Part shown: piece by piece, positions 1-7,338 of the stretch
Numbering within the stretch: position 1 is the first letter of the stretch
Layout: each line of letters starts with the position of its first letter
DNA from: Pavlovales sp. CCMP2436
Taxonomy: Eukaryota > Haptophyta > Pavlovophyceae > Pavlovales
NCBI GenBank assembly: GCA_026770615.1
Contig: MU631398.1
Location: forward strand, 86,378-100,282
Reading direction: 5' to 3'
Length of the DNA stretch: 13,905 nucleotides
Notes under the pieces: model-generated
The model's database searches: none
What the model was told of the DNA's origin: nothing
The model's input: only the letters and a program-made list of their open reading frames with translations
Made by a program: the position numbers and the translations under genes

Positions 1-1
1 G

Positions 2-187
2 ATCGCGGCACGCGGCCATGCGCAGCTGCTGCTCGCGCGCTTGAGCACGCTGGCCCCGATCGCTGCCCAGCGTGGGAACACGACAAACAGCAACCAGCAT
101 ATCATCTCCCTAAACGCCCTTGCCCGGGCACACTACCGGAGATCCATCGGCACGCGCGGTGGTGCCCAAGCCAGCGCAGCCGACTAA
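2..187 (+). CDS. 3' end of an unrecognised open frame (partial)
   Basis: The frame is open from the window edge and ends in TAA at 185-187, giving about 61 residues rich in Ala, Arg and Leu with no clear domain. Base composition is G+C-rich, like the host-type genes on the right and unlike the viral block that follows. It could be the end of a host gene or of a viral or transposon gene whose body lies outside the window. An open frame of this length is not improbable in G+C-rich DNA, so the coding status is uncertain. Confidence 0.25.
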   Translation: MAARGHAQLLLARLSTLAPIAAQRGNTTNSNQHIISLNALARAHYRRSIGTRGGAQASAAD

Positions 188-402
188 GGCACGCAGCAGG
201 CAATGGGCGACGCAGCTCAGACCAGCACAACATTCAGAACAGTCAGACGCCAGCTTGAATCCCTATCATAAATATAGATACCGCTCACACGCTTTTCTTT
301 CACGCTTGCATTCGCTAAAGCCTTTCCGAACTGTGTGTGTCGCTCAACGGTGTCTACCATTTCTCTTTCTGAGTAGTCTTGATAGGTACATTTTTCTTCT
401 TT
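188..402. other. Spacer with no supported gene
   Basis: This stretch separates the unidentified frame at the left edge from the repeat behind the capsid gene. The G+C content falls from left to right across it, so the left boundary of the viral block probably lies near 190-300. No inverted repeat matching the right side of the viral block was found by eye, and no terminal repeat or target-site duplication is visible. Confidence 0.4.
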
Positions 403-512
403 GGTTCTTTTTTGGTTCTTTTTTGGTTCTTTTTTGGTTCTTTTTTGGTTCTTTTTTGGTTCTTTTTTGGTTCTTTTTTGGTTCTTTTTTGGTTCTTTTT
501 GGTTCTTTTTTT
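403..512. repeat. 11-bp tandem array of T-tracts
   Basis: Ten copies of GGTTCTTTTTT begin at 403, 414, 425, 436, 447, 458, 469, 480, 491 and 501. The spacing is exactly 11 bp except for the last 10-bp step. The array abuts the TAA stop of the capsid gene, which is read from the other strand, so it forms that gene's immediate 3' flank as an AAAAAAGAACC repeat. T/A-tracts repeated near the helical period are known to bend DNA. The Lys/Pro/Asn frame read through it on the minus strand is only a translation of the repeat. Confidence 0.9.
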
Positions 513-2193
513 AAGCGTCAAACGTAATCGCGCCATTTGAAAAAACCAACACCTTCTCGACCTGCACGAATGAGTCTAGGCGGATCGCTGACGATTGTGA
601 ATTTCCTAGGTTCATTTCCAGGATGATGGTGCTGTCCACGAGCAAGCCATCCCCGATTGCTTCCGTCATAGGGAAACTCTGCAGGGACACCGATGACAAA
701 GGCCGTTGAAAGATAATCGGCTGCCGACACACAAGTGCGAGCGGTGCTCTCGCTGAGCTGCATACCGAGGGCCCTCATAAGCTCCATACGCGACTCTGCA
801 CCTGCAGTAACATAGGATGACGGGATAATGGTGCTCCAGATTCTGAAACGATAGCTGACATTTTCAACTACATCTCCGCCTGTGAAACGATCAAGATTGA
901 AGAATCCGAGCGCTCCCAGATTTGCCGTTTTGCGAATTGCGACGAAGATAGCCGTAGCCGATTTTGCACGGACAGCGATGGGCATACTCACATAGTTGCT
1001 CCCGGCGGTAACCGAAGTGGAGGTCTGAATAAAACACATGGAACCGATACCACTCCACCAAGATCAGCTACCATTTTTCGCTCAACTGAGGGGTCTATAC
1101 GCACGTATGAAAGCCAAATACGGGTGTTGTCAAGAACGATACTGCCGACTGGTGTTGCCGTCCACTTCCCATAATTTAGTACATTAGCCAGTTTAATGAC
1201 AATACGAATGTTCTCACGGGCTTGGCTGAGGGGTATTGCTCGCATAGCGAGCGAACTGAGAATGGTGACAAGAGGAACGCAAACTGTTAGCGACCCACCT
1301 GGCGCGATCGTAGCCCCCAGTCGTGCATAATATGCATTCGCAAAATTGGCCGGTGTTGTAAGCGCTGTTGGTACATAATCCGCAACTCCACGCATCGTAC
1401 CTGATGTCTTGTAATCGTCGCAGCCGCAACTGAAATCGGTTAAAATTTGCTGCAAGAGAGCATATTCAGAGATGGAACTCAATCGCCTGCTCCCGTGAAA
1501 AATATCGATCTGTGAAAGTATACACGCCGCCAATTTGTCTAGCTGGACGCTCTGGGCCGTGTTGTTCACGATGCGAAACGCGAACGCGGTCTGACTTGGA
1601 TCTAGCATCTGCCCAGGCGTGCCGCATGGAATTTCGAACGTCATCGAAGTACTCGGAGCGAAAGTCGCACCATTCGTCGGCGTAATATACGATCTTACGC
1701 ACTCTGATTTTACTGCTGGCTGGCGTGGTGAAAAATCGTAGAAACTGGAGATGGCAGGAGCGTACTGGTGATCCTCGTTCATCATTTCGCTGTGTGATAG
1801 GGGTTGAGATTTTTTTTTCGTTTTCGTTGTTTTTTGTCTCTTGGTCTCCTTTTTTATCTTTTTTTTTTCAAACTGGCTTGTGAGCATTTTCCCGGCAGCT
1901 CCTGCGTGGCTCGCTATAGAACCCGCAAGACCGACTGTACCGAGTACTGACGAGCCAGCTCCAATAAGACCCAGCACCATAGGAATGCTACTTAGACCGG
2001 GGATCGCCTCGGCAAGCTGGAGTGCCTGGTGGCCTATATCTGCGATCTTTTTAGCTGCACTTCCAGCACCCTGGAGCAGCGTGGACGTCAATCGACCAAT
2101 GCTATTCAACCCCGAACCGGCCGTGCGACCGATATGCCTGGCTCCTTGCGTGAGTCTTCCTAGAAATCCTATTTGCGTATCTTGATGTAACAC
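511..2193 (-). pseudogene. MCP: Double-jelly-roll major capsid protein of a polinton-like virus, frameshifted
   Basis: This is the hexon-forming shell protein of polinton-like viruses and virophages. Evidence is family-level recognition: the LDPSQTAFAFRIVNNT stretch, the DIFHGSRRLSSISEYALL stretch, and later IVIKLANVLN and IWLSYVRIDPSV, all typical of the first jelly roll and inter-roll region. The open frame runs from 2193 to 988. The homologous reading then moves to the frame ending at 518 (shift near 1040-1065, consistent with one missing base). It moves back to the first frame near 670-700 (one extra base) and ends in TAA at 511-513. The core probably starts at the Met-Met pair at 1785/1782. 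The frame is open further up to a GTG at 2193, with no ATG in that upper part suitable as a full-length start. It follows the penton-like gene by 27 bp in the same orientation. The shifts may be decay or uncorrected sequencing errors. Confidence 0.85.
1786..2193 (-). other. Hydrophobic plus Lys-rich region upstream of and in frame with the capsid core
   Basis: About 136 residues precede the capsid core in the same open frame. First comes a Gly/Ala-rich, partly amphipathic segment with Arg residues. Then comes a hydrophobic stretch of about 40 residues that includes PMVLGLIGAG and GTVGLAGSIA. Last comes a Lys/Thr-rich tract (around residues 109-128) encoded by long A runs. No ATG precedes it; the first possible starts are GTG at 2193 or CTG at 2199. 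It may be an N-terminal extension of the capsid protein. It may instead be a separate small membrane-active virion protein, in the style of adenovirus pVI or pX, whose start or stop codon has been lost. That comparison rests on composition only. Confidence 0.45.
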
Positions 2194-2220
2194 TGCCAGA
2201 TATATATTTTTGAAAAAATG

Positions 2221-2998
2221 TTAAACTATGAATATGCTTAGAGCACAAGACCACTCGAGACCCTGAGTGTCGTATGGATCACCTCCATCCGTTACGAGCT
2301 GAATTCTAATCGTAGATATGCTCTTTCGTGTCGTCTCGAGCAGCATCGAAAACGGTGAGGGGTACGTCTGGGTCGACCCCCAGGGAACGTTGATAGGGAC
2401 ACTTGCAAAGGTATTTAGAGATGAGCCATTGCCAAGCGAGTCGGTGGTGTGCAGATGAAGAGTAGGTGCCACCAAACGAATAGAGCGCAGGTACAATGTC
2501 GAAATTGCATGGTAAAAATTTGGCGACTGTGGATGTGAGTACCGAGCTGATGCTACCGAGCCCCAGCAACTGATCCATCGTGGCTGAAGACGGATAAATT
2601 GTCGTTATATTTGTCGAAGACGAATTTACTATTTTGAGCTTGAAATCTCCAGCTGTGTATGACACGGTTACGGTTCGAAGTGGGAAAGCGGCAAGCCAGC
2701 CGGCATTGAATGCCGTTACAAATGCCGAAATATTCGCATAGTACGCGAGTGCCATCGTGAACGTCGAGATTGCACCACCATTGTTCCTGTCCGTGAATTT
2801 TAGCACGTTATTTGAGACATTCACCGTCAGGTGCGAGATGGGCATTACGGCTGACACTAGCTGTATAAGTATCTTCTCGTCCTAGGCGTAATTAATTGGT
2901 TGACCGAGATCCCAGTCACAACAGTCGCGTCTATACTCACCCATTGGGAAATTGTCGGCCGTCTGAGAGGATAGATAGATGAACTGCTGCCGGCTCAT
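2221..2998 (-). pseudogene. Penton/minor capsid-like protein, one in-frame TAG and one frameshift
   Basis: This is likely the vertex (penton-type, single jelly roll) protein of the virion. The ATG at 2998-2996 opens 38 codons beginning MSRQQFIYLSSQTADNFP, up to TAG at 2884-2882. Reading resumes in the same frame through DEKILIQLVSAVMPISHL and continues to about 2505. There one extra base moves the reading to the frame that ends in TAA at 2223-2221. After the shift come LYLRSIRLVAPTL, a VPINVPWGSTQTY strand and the terminal LEWSCALSIFIV. The strand pattern (FIYLSS, then SAVMPIS, VSNNVLKF, LLGLGS and the terminal W-S-x-x-L-S-I) agrees with penton/minor capsid proteins of polinton-like viruses as I know them. 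That continuity makes a single gene of about 258 residues far more likely than two or three small ones. Alternative start: ATG at 2857. The capsid gene follows by 27 bp. Confidence 0.75.
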
Positions 2999-3045
2999 TT
3001 TGTGGAAGTTGTCTAGATTTTTTTCTAAGTTATATACAAAGCGTA
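2999..3045. promoter_or_regulatory. Divergent promoter spacer of the capsid arm and the ATPase arm
   Basis: Only 47 bp separate the ATG of the penton-like gene (minus) from the ATG of the small gene (plus). It holds a T-run (3019-3025) and TATATA at 3031-3036, which can be read as a TATA-like element in both directions. Similar TATATA or GTATAT motifs lie shortly upstream of the capsid frame (near 2203-2212) and of the gene at 4109 (near 4096-4101). This suggests a shared short viral promoter motif, by eye only. Confidence 0.4.
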
Positions 3046-3446
3046 ATGGAAACGTCTACATTAGAGCCTCCTGTCACCCACGATGAGCTAGACAGTCTCC
3101 AAAATACTGGTACTCAACAGAATACTGTTACCCAACAGAATAATATAGGTACTCAGACAAAAAGGAAGGCGAGTCCAGGTCAGATTTGGCGCTCGCGGCT
3201 GCGCGTGACCGTTATAATGCGGGTCGCACTGTGCTAAAGATGGAGAAGATGAGGCTCAAAATGCGCTCGTATGGCATGCTGGTATCTTCGATTTCCTCCC
3301 CACCCCAAGCTCCACCCCCCTCGACTCCCCCCGCTCTTCGCGAAATTAAATTCGTTACTACTAGCACAAATGAGTCCTGTGGTGAGCGAGGAAATAAACG
3401 AGATTGCAATACATACACCGAATTTCACGCGCGACTCGCCTTATAG
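3046..3446 (+). pseudogene. Small Gln/Thr-rich viral protein, frameshifted
   Basis: No family recognised. The ATG at 3046 gives about 46 residues, with a repeated Q-N-T-x-T-Q pattern (around residues 20-38) and then a basic KRKASPGQ stretch. The sensible reading then moves to another frame near 3180-3190, consistent with one missing base. It continues through a basic helical segment (AAARDRYNAGRTVLKMEKMR) and a Pro-rich segment, and ends in TAG at 3444-3446. The last 77 bp overlap the packaging ATPase, which is long for such genomes. The true end may be earlier, or a second indel may be present; the ATPase frame equals the first frame of this gene, so a fusion is also conceivable. Confidence 0.45.
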
Positions 3447-4089
3447 CAGTGTGCCATCTCCGCTCCCCAAGAATCACAGTTTTATCGCATTCATAGGTCC
3501 CCCACGCAGCGGAAAAAGCAGCCTGAGCACCGCCTTTCTAACACAAAAAAGTCCACCAATTTATATGAATCAATTTCATCGAGTGTTTGTTCTTTTACCC
3601 CAGGGCTCGCACGAATCAATGAAGGATAACCCATTTTTAGGCCATCACAGTCTTGCTCATGAGTTCAACAGCGAAATACTAGATGAGATTATTGCGGCTT
3701 GTGTGGTGAGCGCAAAAGTTGGCAAAGAATCGCTGCTGCTCGTCGACGATTTCATGACCTCGTTAAAGGAAAACTCTCTTCGGAAACAATTTGAAAAAAT
3801 GGTCGCCAACAGACGTCATTTGCGGCTATCAGTGTTTGTAATAAGCCAAACGTTTAATTTTATACCGCTGAGCACCCGCAAACTCGTTTCGCAAATTGCA
3901 CTCTTCAAGTCGTCAAACTTAAAGGAAATCGAAAATATACGTTCGGAACTCGTCCCCAGATCTCGAGAGGATTTCAGTGCGCTCTATAATCACGTTTTAA
4001 AACCGGGTGGCGACCCCCACGCGCTCATGTGGATCGATACCGCCTCTGGAGAGATATACAACAAATTTTCTCGCCTCTCGGTGAATTAA
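3370..4089 (+). CDS. A32/FtsK-HerA type genome-packaging ATPase
   Basis: This is a P-loop motor that pumps viral DNA into capsids, as in virophages, polinton-like viruses and nucleocytoplasmic large DNA viruses. The protein is 239 residues from the ATG at 3370 and ends in TAA. Visible motifs are Walker A GPPRSGKSS (residues 43-51), Walker B LLLVDD (122-127) and the strand SVFVISQTF (154-162), which carries the sensor-like Ser/Gln of the family. The frame is open a further 33 codons upstream to 3271. That part is Pro-rich, lies inside the preceding gene and looks unlike the family N-terminus, so the start at 3370 is preferred. The gene has no break, unlike its neighbours, and has moderate G+C. 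The next gene follows after 19 bp. Confidence 0.92.
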   Translation: MSPVVSEEINEIAIHTPNFTRDSPYSSVPSPLPKNHSFIAFIGPPRSGKSSLSTAFLTQKSPPIYMNQFHRVFVLLPQGSHESMKDNPFLGHHSLAHEFNSEILDEIIAACVVSAKVGKESLLLVDDFMTSLKENSLRKQFEKMVANRRHLRLSVFVISQTFNFIPLSTRKLVSQIALFKSSNLKEIENIRSELVPRSREDFSALYNHVLKPGGDPHALMWIDTASGEIYNKFSRLSVN

Positions 4090-4108
4090 AATAGCCGTAT
4101 ATGCTACA

Positions 4109-5479
4109 ATGACATCATCGTCATATTTTTCGAATCTTGGAGGGAAGCTCATAGAGTATCAACTGAACCCGTACGCCGTAAGCCCAAGTGACCCTCGCCC
4201 GCGCTACACATTTTACACAACATCTGACGGACGCCCCTGGGTTGGACCGATGAATCGTAAATGGCCCTCTGACCACATGTACACTGGATTTCACTTCTCA
4301 GATTCTTCGGTGCGCCTCTTCCTTCACAAGGACCCGATTTTGATAGACTATAGGGTACCCGACCCAGAAACCGCGCCCGAACCTTTCCGAAGTGAACTAA
4401 TGGTCCTAAATGCTGATTACGATATTCCAGAGGTGACTTTGACCTCTAATCTCGCTTTAAAAAATTATATCAAGCCAAGCGATGCTCCATTTTTAACGCA
4501 ACGATTAGCAGTTGGCGCATCTAGTGATTTTATGAAATCGCAGGCATTAGAAGCGGCATCATTTGTTTCTTCGCAACCCTTTTCGCAACCATTTTCACAA
4601 CCTAGTACATATTCCAGTGCATATTCCAGTCAATCTGGCGTATCATCGTTACCATCATACGTAGTTTAGCCTGTTCAAGGTCGTCAATTCTTTAATCCCA
4701 TGGCTCCATCGCTGACTATACCTCCAATCCAAGTAGCCACCTCTGTTCCATCCCAAGCGGGTCCCAGTGTTCCTATAGCCACACCCGTCCAAGGAAGCCG
4801 AAAATCTCCTGCAGTCAAGAAAAATCCTGTCAAATCCCCCGATGTTATGGTTCAGCAAGAGGTTATGACCGTCTCTGGTGTCCCGCTCATCCAGTCAAAT
4901 CCGCACTCATCTCCATTTATCACAGGTGACGACCCTTCTGGTGCTCGTGCAATGGCCCAAGCCGATTTGATTACCACACAGAATGATCAGGTCGAGGTGA
5001 AGCATCTGCGTTCACAGGCCCCCGCGTGGATTGAGAGGCAGCGTGCTTCTGTGAGCAAGGTTGATCTTCTGGCCGTACCCGACATCTCCAAGTTGATCGA
5101 CGTTGCTCAGCTCGAGTACCGCGCGAGCTTCCTTGCCAACGCGCAGATCCCAGCTAACAAATACCCGTACGTGTTCATCAGCAAGACGCTGGTTCGCAAC
5201 ATGGTCATGGTGGAGTTCTACACGCAAAAGTCACGTCAACTCGTTGAGGAGGAGGCGCTGCTGAAGATCTCGAAAGCCTTCAAGAGCAGCAAGCAGTCCG
5301 CGACGATCGAACAGAAGCGCATTGATGATGTTGCAGCGACTGCGGCCAAGCGTTAGGCGACTGCTGCCGAGGCCCGCAAGAAGAAGCGCGTGGAGGCTGG
5401 CGTGCTCAAGCTGATCTCCGACTCGATGGCTGGAGTTTCCGCCCGTCGTGGTGGTATGCGGGCGGCACCGGCTCCGTAA
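4109..5479 (+). CDS. Unrecognised viral protein, one 457-codon frame crossed by two TAG codons
   Basis: Not recognised. The ATG at 4109 opens 186 codons up to TAG at 4667-4669. The same frame continues, with the next ATG at 4700, to TAG at 5354-5356, and again for 40 codons to TAA at 5477-5479. The N-terminal part is globular with many aromatics. Residues about 150-240 are a low-complexity Ser/Pro/Gln region with SQPF and SAYSS repeats. This region spans the first TAG without a change in character (VQGRQ just after it, VQGSRK later). The C-terminal part is helical, and the Ala/Lys/Arg-rich run (AATAAKR, then AATAAEARKKKR-like) spans the second TAG. The tail is basic and could bind DNA, by inference. 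Standard-code alternative: two genes, 4109-4669 and 4700-5356. From about 4980 the codons become strongly G+C-rich, unlike the first half. Confidence 0.6.
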
Positions 5480-5501
5480 ATCTAAGATTGCGAAAATTCG
5501 A

Positions 5502-5528
5502 CCGGGATTCTTCGTTCCGGTTTTTTTT
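5502..5528 (+). terminator. Possible 3'-end hairpin of the 4109-5479 gene
   Basis: A G+C-rich 6-bp stem with a 7-base loop is followed directly by eight T, placed 22 bp after the stop codon. In bacteria this would be read as an intrinsic terminator. In a eukaryotic virus it may act as a transcript-end signal, comparable to the palindromes at transcript ends in mimiviruses, or be simply the first copy of the repeat array. Function is inferred. Confidence 0.4.
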
Positions 5529-5529
5529 C

Positions 5530-5766
5530 GAGCACCCAAATGACGTCCTGATGCGTGTTTGCCATGTCATCCCCAATAACGTCCCCTATGCGTGTTATAT
5601 ATGTCATCCCACCTAACCCTAACGTAACTAACGTAACTCTAACGTAACCCTAACGGGATTCTTCGTTCCGGTTTTTTTTATGTCATCCCACAACGACGTC
5701 CCCTATGCGTGTTACATATGTCATTCCACCACGACGTCCCCTGTGCGTGCTATATGTGTCATCCAC
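5530..5766. repeat. 37-38-bp minisatellite
   Basis: The motif ATGTCAT recurs at 5564, 5601, 5680 and 5718, with a GTGTCAT variant at 5756. Between the copies lies a GACGTCCCCTATGCGTGTTA-like core. Spacing is 37, then 38 and 38 bp; the 5601-5680 interval is lengthened by a telomere-like block and one hairpin unit. A weaker copy begins near 5540 and another ATGTCAT is at 5941. No coding frame crosses it. Confidence 0.75.
5612..5654. repeat. Degenerate telomere-like C-strand repeats
   Basis: CCCTAACGTAA-like 11-bp units, related to the CCCTAA telomere strand but with an added CGTAA, lie between the minisatellite and a hairpin unit. A second block of the same kind is at 5766-5812. Their C-rich strand is the plus strand, opposite in orientation to the perfect TTAGGG array further right. 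Confidence 0.75.
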
Positions 5767-5812
5767 CTAACCCTAACGTAACCCTAACGTAACCCTAACG
5801 TAACCCGAACCC
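5766..5812. repeat. Second block of CCCTAACGTAA units
   Basis: About four 11-bp units in the same orientation as the block at 5612-5654, again ending directly in a hairpin unit. The order minisatellite, C-rich repeat, hairpin thus occurs twice, suggesting that the whole composite was duplicated. Confidence 0.75.
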
Positions 5813-5968
5813 CTACCGGGATTCTTCGTTCCGGCTTTTTTTTATCGACCGGGATTCTTCGTTCCGGCTTTTTTTTATCGACCTGGATTCTTCGTTCCGG
5901 CTTTTTTCATCGACCGGGATTCTTCGTTCCGGCTTTTTTTATGTCATTGCACCACGACGGCGCCAATT

Positions 5969-6273
5969 CCTTTAACTGCTTTTTCTTCGTGCATCGGCGC
6001 CTCCAATAAAAAACCGCGCTTGCGAGCGCGAGTCACCCTTTTAATTTCCAAAAGACCCATTTCGCCGTACCACCGGCCCTTTGCGTTCTTCGTGCATCGG
6101 CGCCTCCAATAAAAAACCGTGCTTGCGAGCGCGAGTCACCCTTTTAATTTCCAAAAGACCCATTATACCCCATTATACCCATTTCGCCGGACAGTCCTTT
6201 AACTGCTTTTCTTCGTGCATCGGCGCCGCCAATAAAAAACCGTGCTTGCGAGCGCGAGTCACCCTTTTAATTC
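5969..6273. repeat. Three copies of a hairpin-bearing repeat of about 70-100 bp
   Basis: Copies start at CTTCGTGCATCGGCGCC (5985, 6088 and 6211, the last with one change) and continue through CCAATAAAAAACCG, a hairpin and AGTCACCCTTTTAATT. Spacing is 103 and 123 bp; the longer step contains a duplicated CATTATACCC. The hairpin is CGCGCT-TGCG-AGCGCG at 6015-6030 and CGTGCT-TGCG-AGCGCG at 6118-6133 and 6241-6256. An open frame through the second and third copies reads as the same peptide twice and is not considered a gene. Confidence 0.85.
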
Positions 6274-7122
6274 AAAGTACCCACATTATCCAGCCAGTCT
6301 CCACCAAGCGCCACCAGCCTCCTCCAAGCGCCACCAAAAATCTATCTATACCCCCACCTTTTCCCACAAAAGTCAGCGCAAATTTTGTAGACGACTTGCA
6401 AATCTACGAAAAACACACAAAATACACAGATTCGATATCATCCCCGCAGGAACATCGAGTAAAGTGCGCGGGGAAAAGGCAGCCGCCGCAGGCAAAACAA
6501 AGGGTGACTCGCCCCTGTGTGTGGCCCGTCGACACGGCTTCCCCTTCATCACCGGCCATCGACCAGACCGGCAACACGGATATCGGCACCTCCAAGGACA
6601 CTCTCGTCGGCCATGCCGACTCCGAGACCTGCTCGGACTGTTCACCTGCCGCAGTCGCCCGTCAACTTCCTCTCGACGACAGTGGCCCCTCGACCATTGA
6701 CAAGCGCATCCTCCACGCCCGTTTAGGACACGCTTCGGCCCGTACACTCAACGCGACCATCTCGGCCACGGACGGGCTACTCACCTCTCGGCGACTCAAG
6801 CAGATCTGTCCAGCTTGCGTGGAGGACAAGTCGATCAAGCTGACCTTCAACGACGCCCGTCACCGAGCTGCACAGCCCTTCGACACCGTCAGCGTCGACA
6901 TCATCGGCCCCATCAACTCCCTCGAGTCCTTCCGCTCGAACGACCCGTTGATGGGGTACTACTTCATGTCGTTCTTCGACCACTTTTCCAACTACGCGTG
7001 GATCTACCAGCTCGAGACCGAGTCGCAGGCACCCGAATTCCTCGACAGGTTCCTCGAAGACATCTAGACCTACACCGTCTCCCTCGGCTCCCTCGTTCGG
7101 CAATTTCGGCTTGACGGGGCCA

Positions 7123-7338
7123 AGGGTTAGGGTTAGGGTTAGGGTTAGGGTTAGGGTTAGGGTTAGGGTTAGGGTTAGGGTTAGGGTTAGGGTTAGGGTT
7201 AGGGGTTAGGGTTAGGGTTAGGGTTGGGGTTAGGGTTGGGGTTAGGGTTAGGGTAAGGGTTAGGGTTAGGGTTAGGGTTAGGGTTAGGGTTAGGGTTAGG
7301 GTTAGGGTTAGGGGTTAGGGTTAGGGTTAGGGTTAGGG
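7123..7338. repeat. Interstitial telomeric array (TTAGGG)n
   Basis: About 216 bp, or some 35 units, of TTAGGG on the plus strand, with a few TTAGGGG, TTGGGG and TAAGGG variants. It lies inside the copia integrase between the second catalytic Asp and the catalytic Glu. Coding similarity stops at GACGGGGCCAAG on the left and resumes at CGCTGGAACGGC on the right, with only a few codons missing. The left junction shares AGGG with the array. Confidence 0.97.

Larger units (their letters stand above)
5502..5940 (+). repeat. Six hairpin plus T-run units
   Basis: The 19-base unit CCGGGATTCTTCGTTCCGG occurs at 5502-5520, 5653-5671 (first base altered), 5816-5834, 5849-5867, 5882-5900 (one base altered) and 5914-5932. 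Each is followed by an optional C and six to eight T. The ends pair (CCGGGA with TTCCGG, one G-T) around a 7-base loop. The first unit lies 22 bp behind the TAA of the preceding gene, so it could mark that transcript's 3' end. Four units are tandem at 33-bp spacing or close to it. Confidence 0.85.

Noticed and set aside
120..527. Plus-strand frame of 135 codons across the T-tract repeat
   Set aside because: It starts at a non-ATG codon, and its second half is the 11-bp repeat read as Phe/Leu/Gly/Ser; no domain.
354..536. Minus-strand Lys/Pro/Asn/Thr-rich small protein
   Set aside because: Translation of the AAAAAAGAACC repeat behind the capsid stop codon.
3271..3369. N-terminal extension of the packaging ATPase
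   Set aside because: Pro-rich, non-family-like, and overlapping the preceding gene; ATG at 3370 gives the usual short lead into the P-loop.
5502..6273. CRISPR array
   Set aside because: Repeats of different kinds are interleaved without unique spacers of constant length, in a eukaryotic setting.
6081..6690. Open frame in front of the copia domains as a gag or host gene
   Set aside because: Its first part is the three-copy repeat translated twice, and the rest shows no gag or protease motif; only the part from about 6693 is supported.
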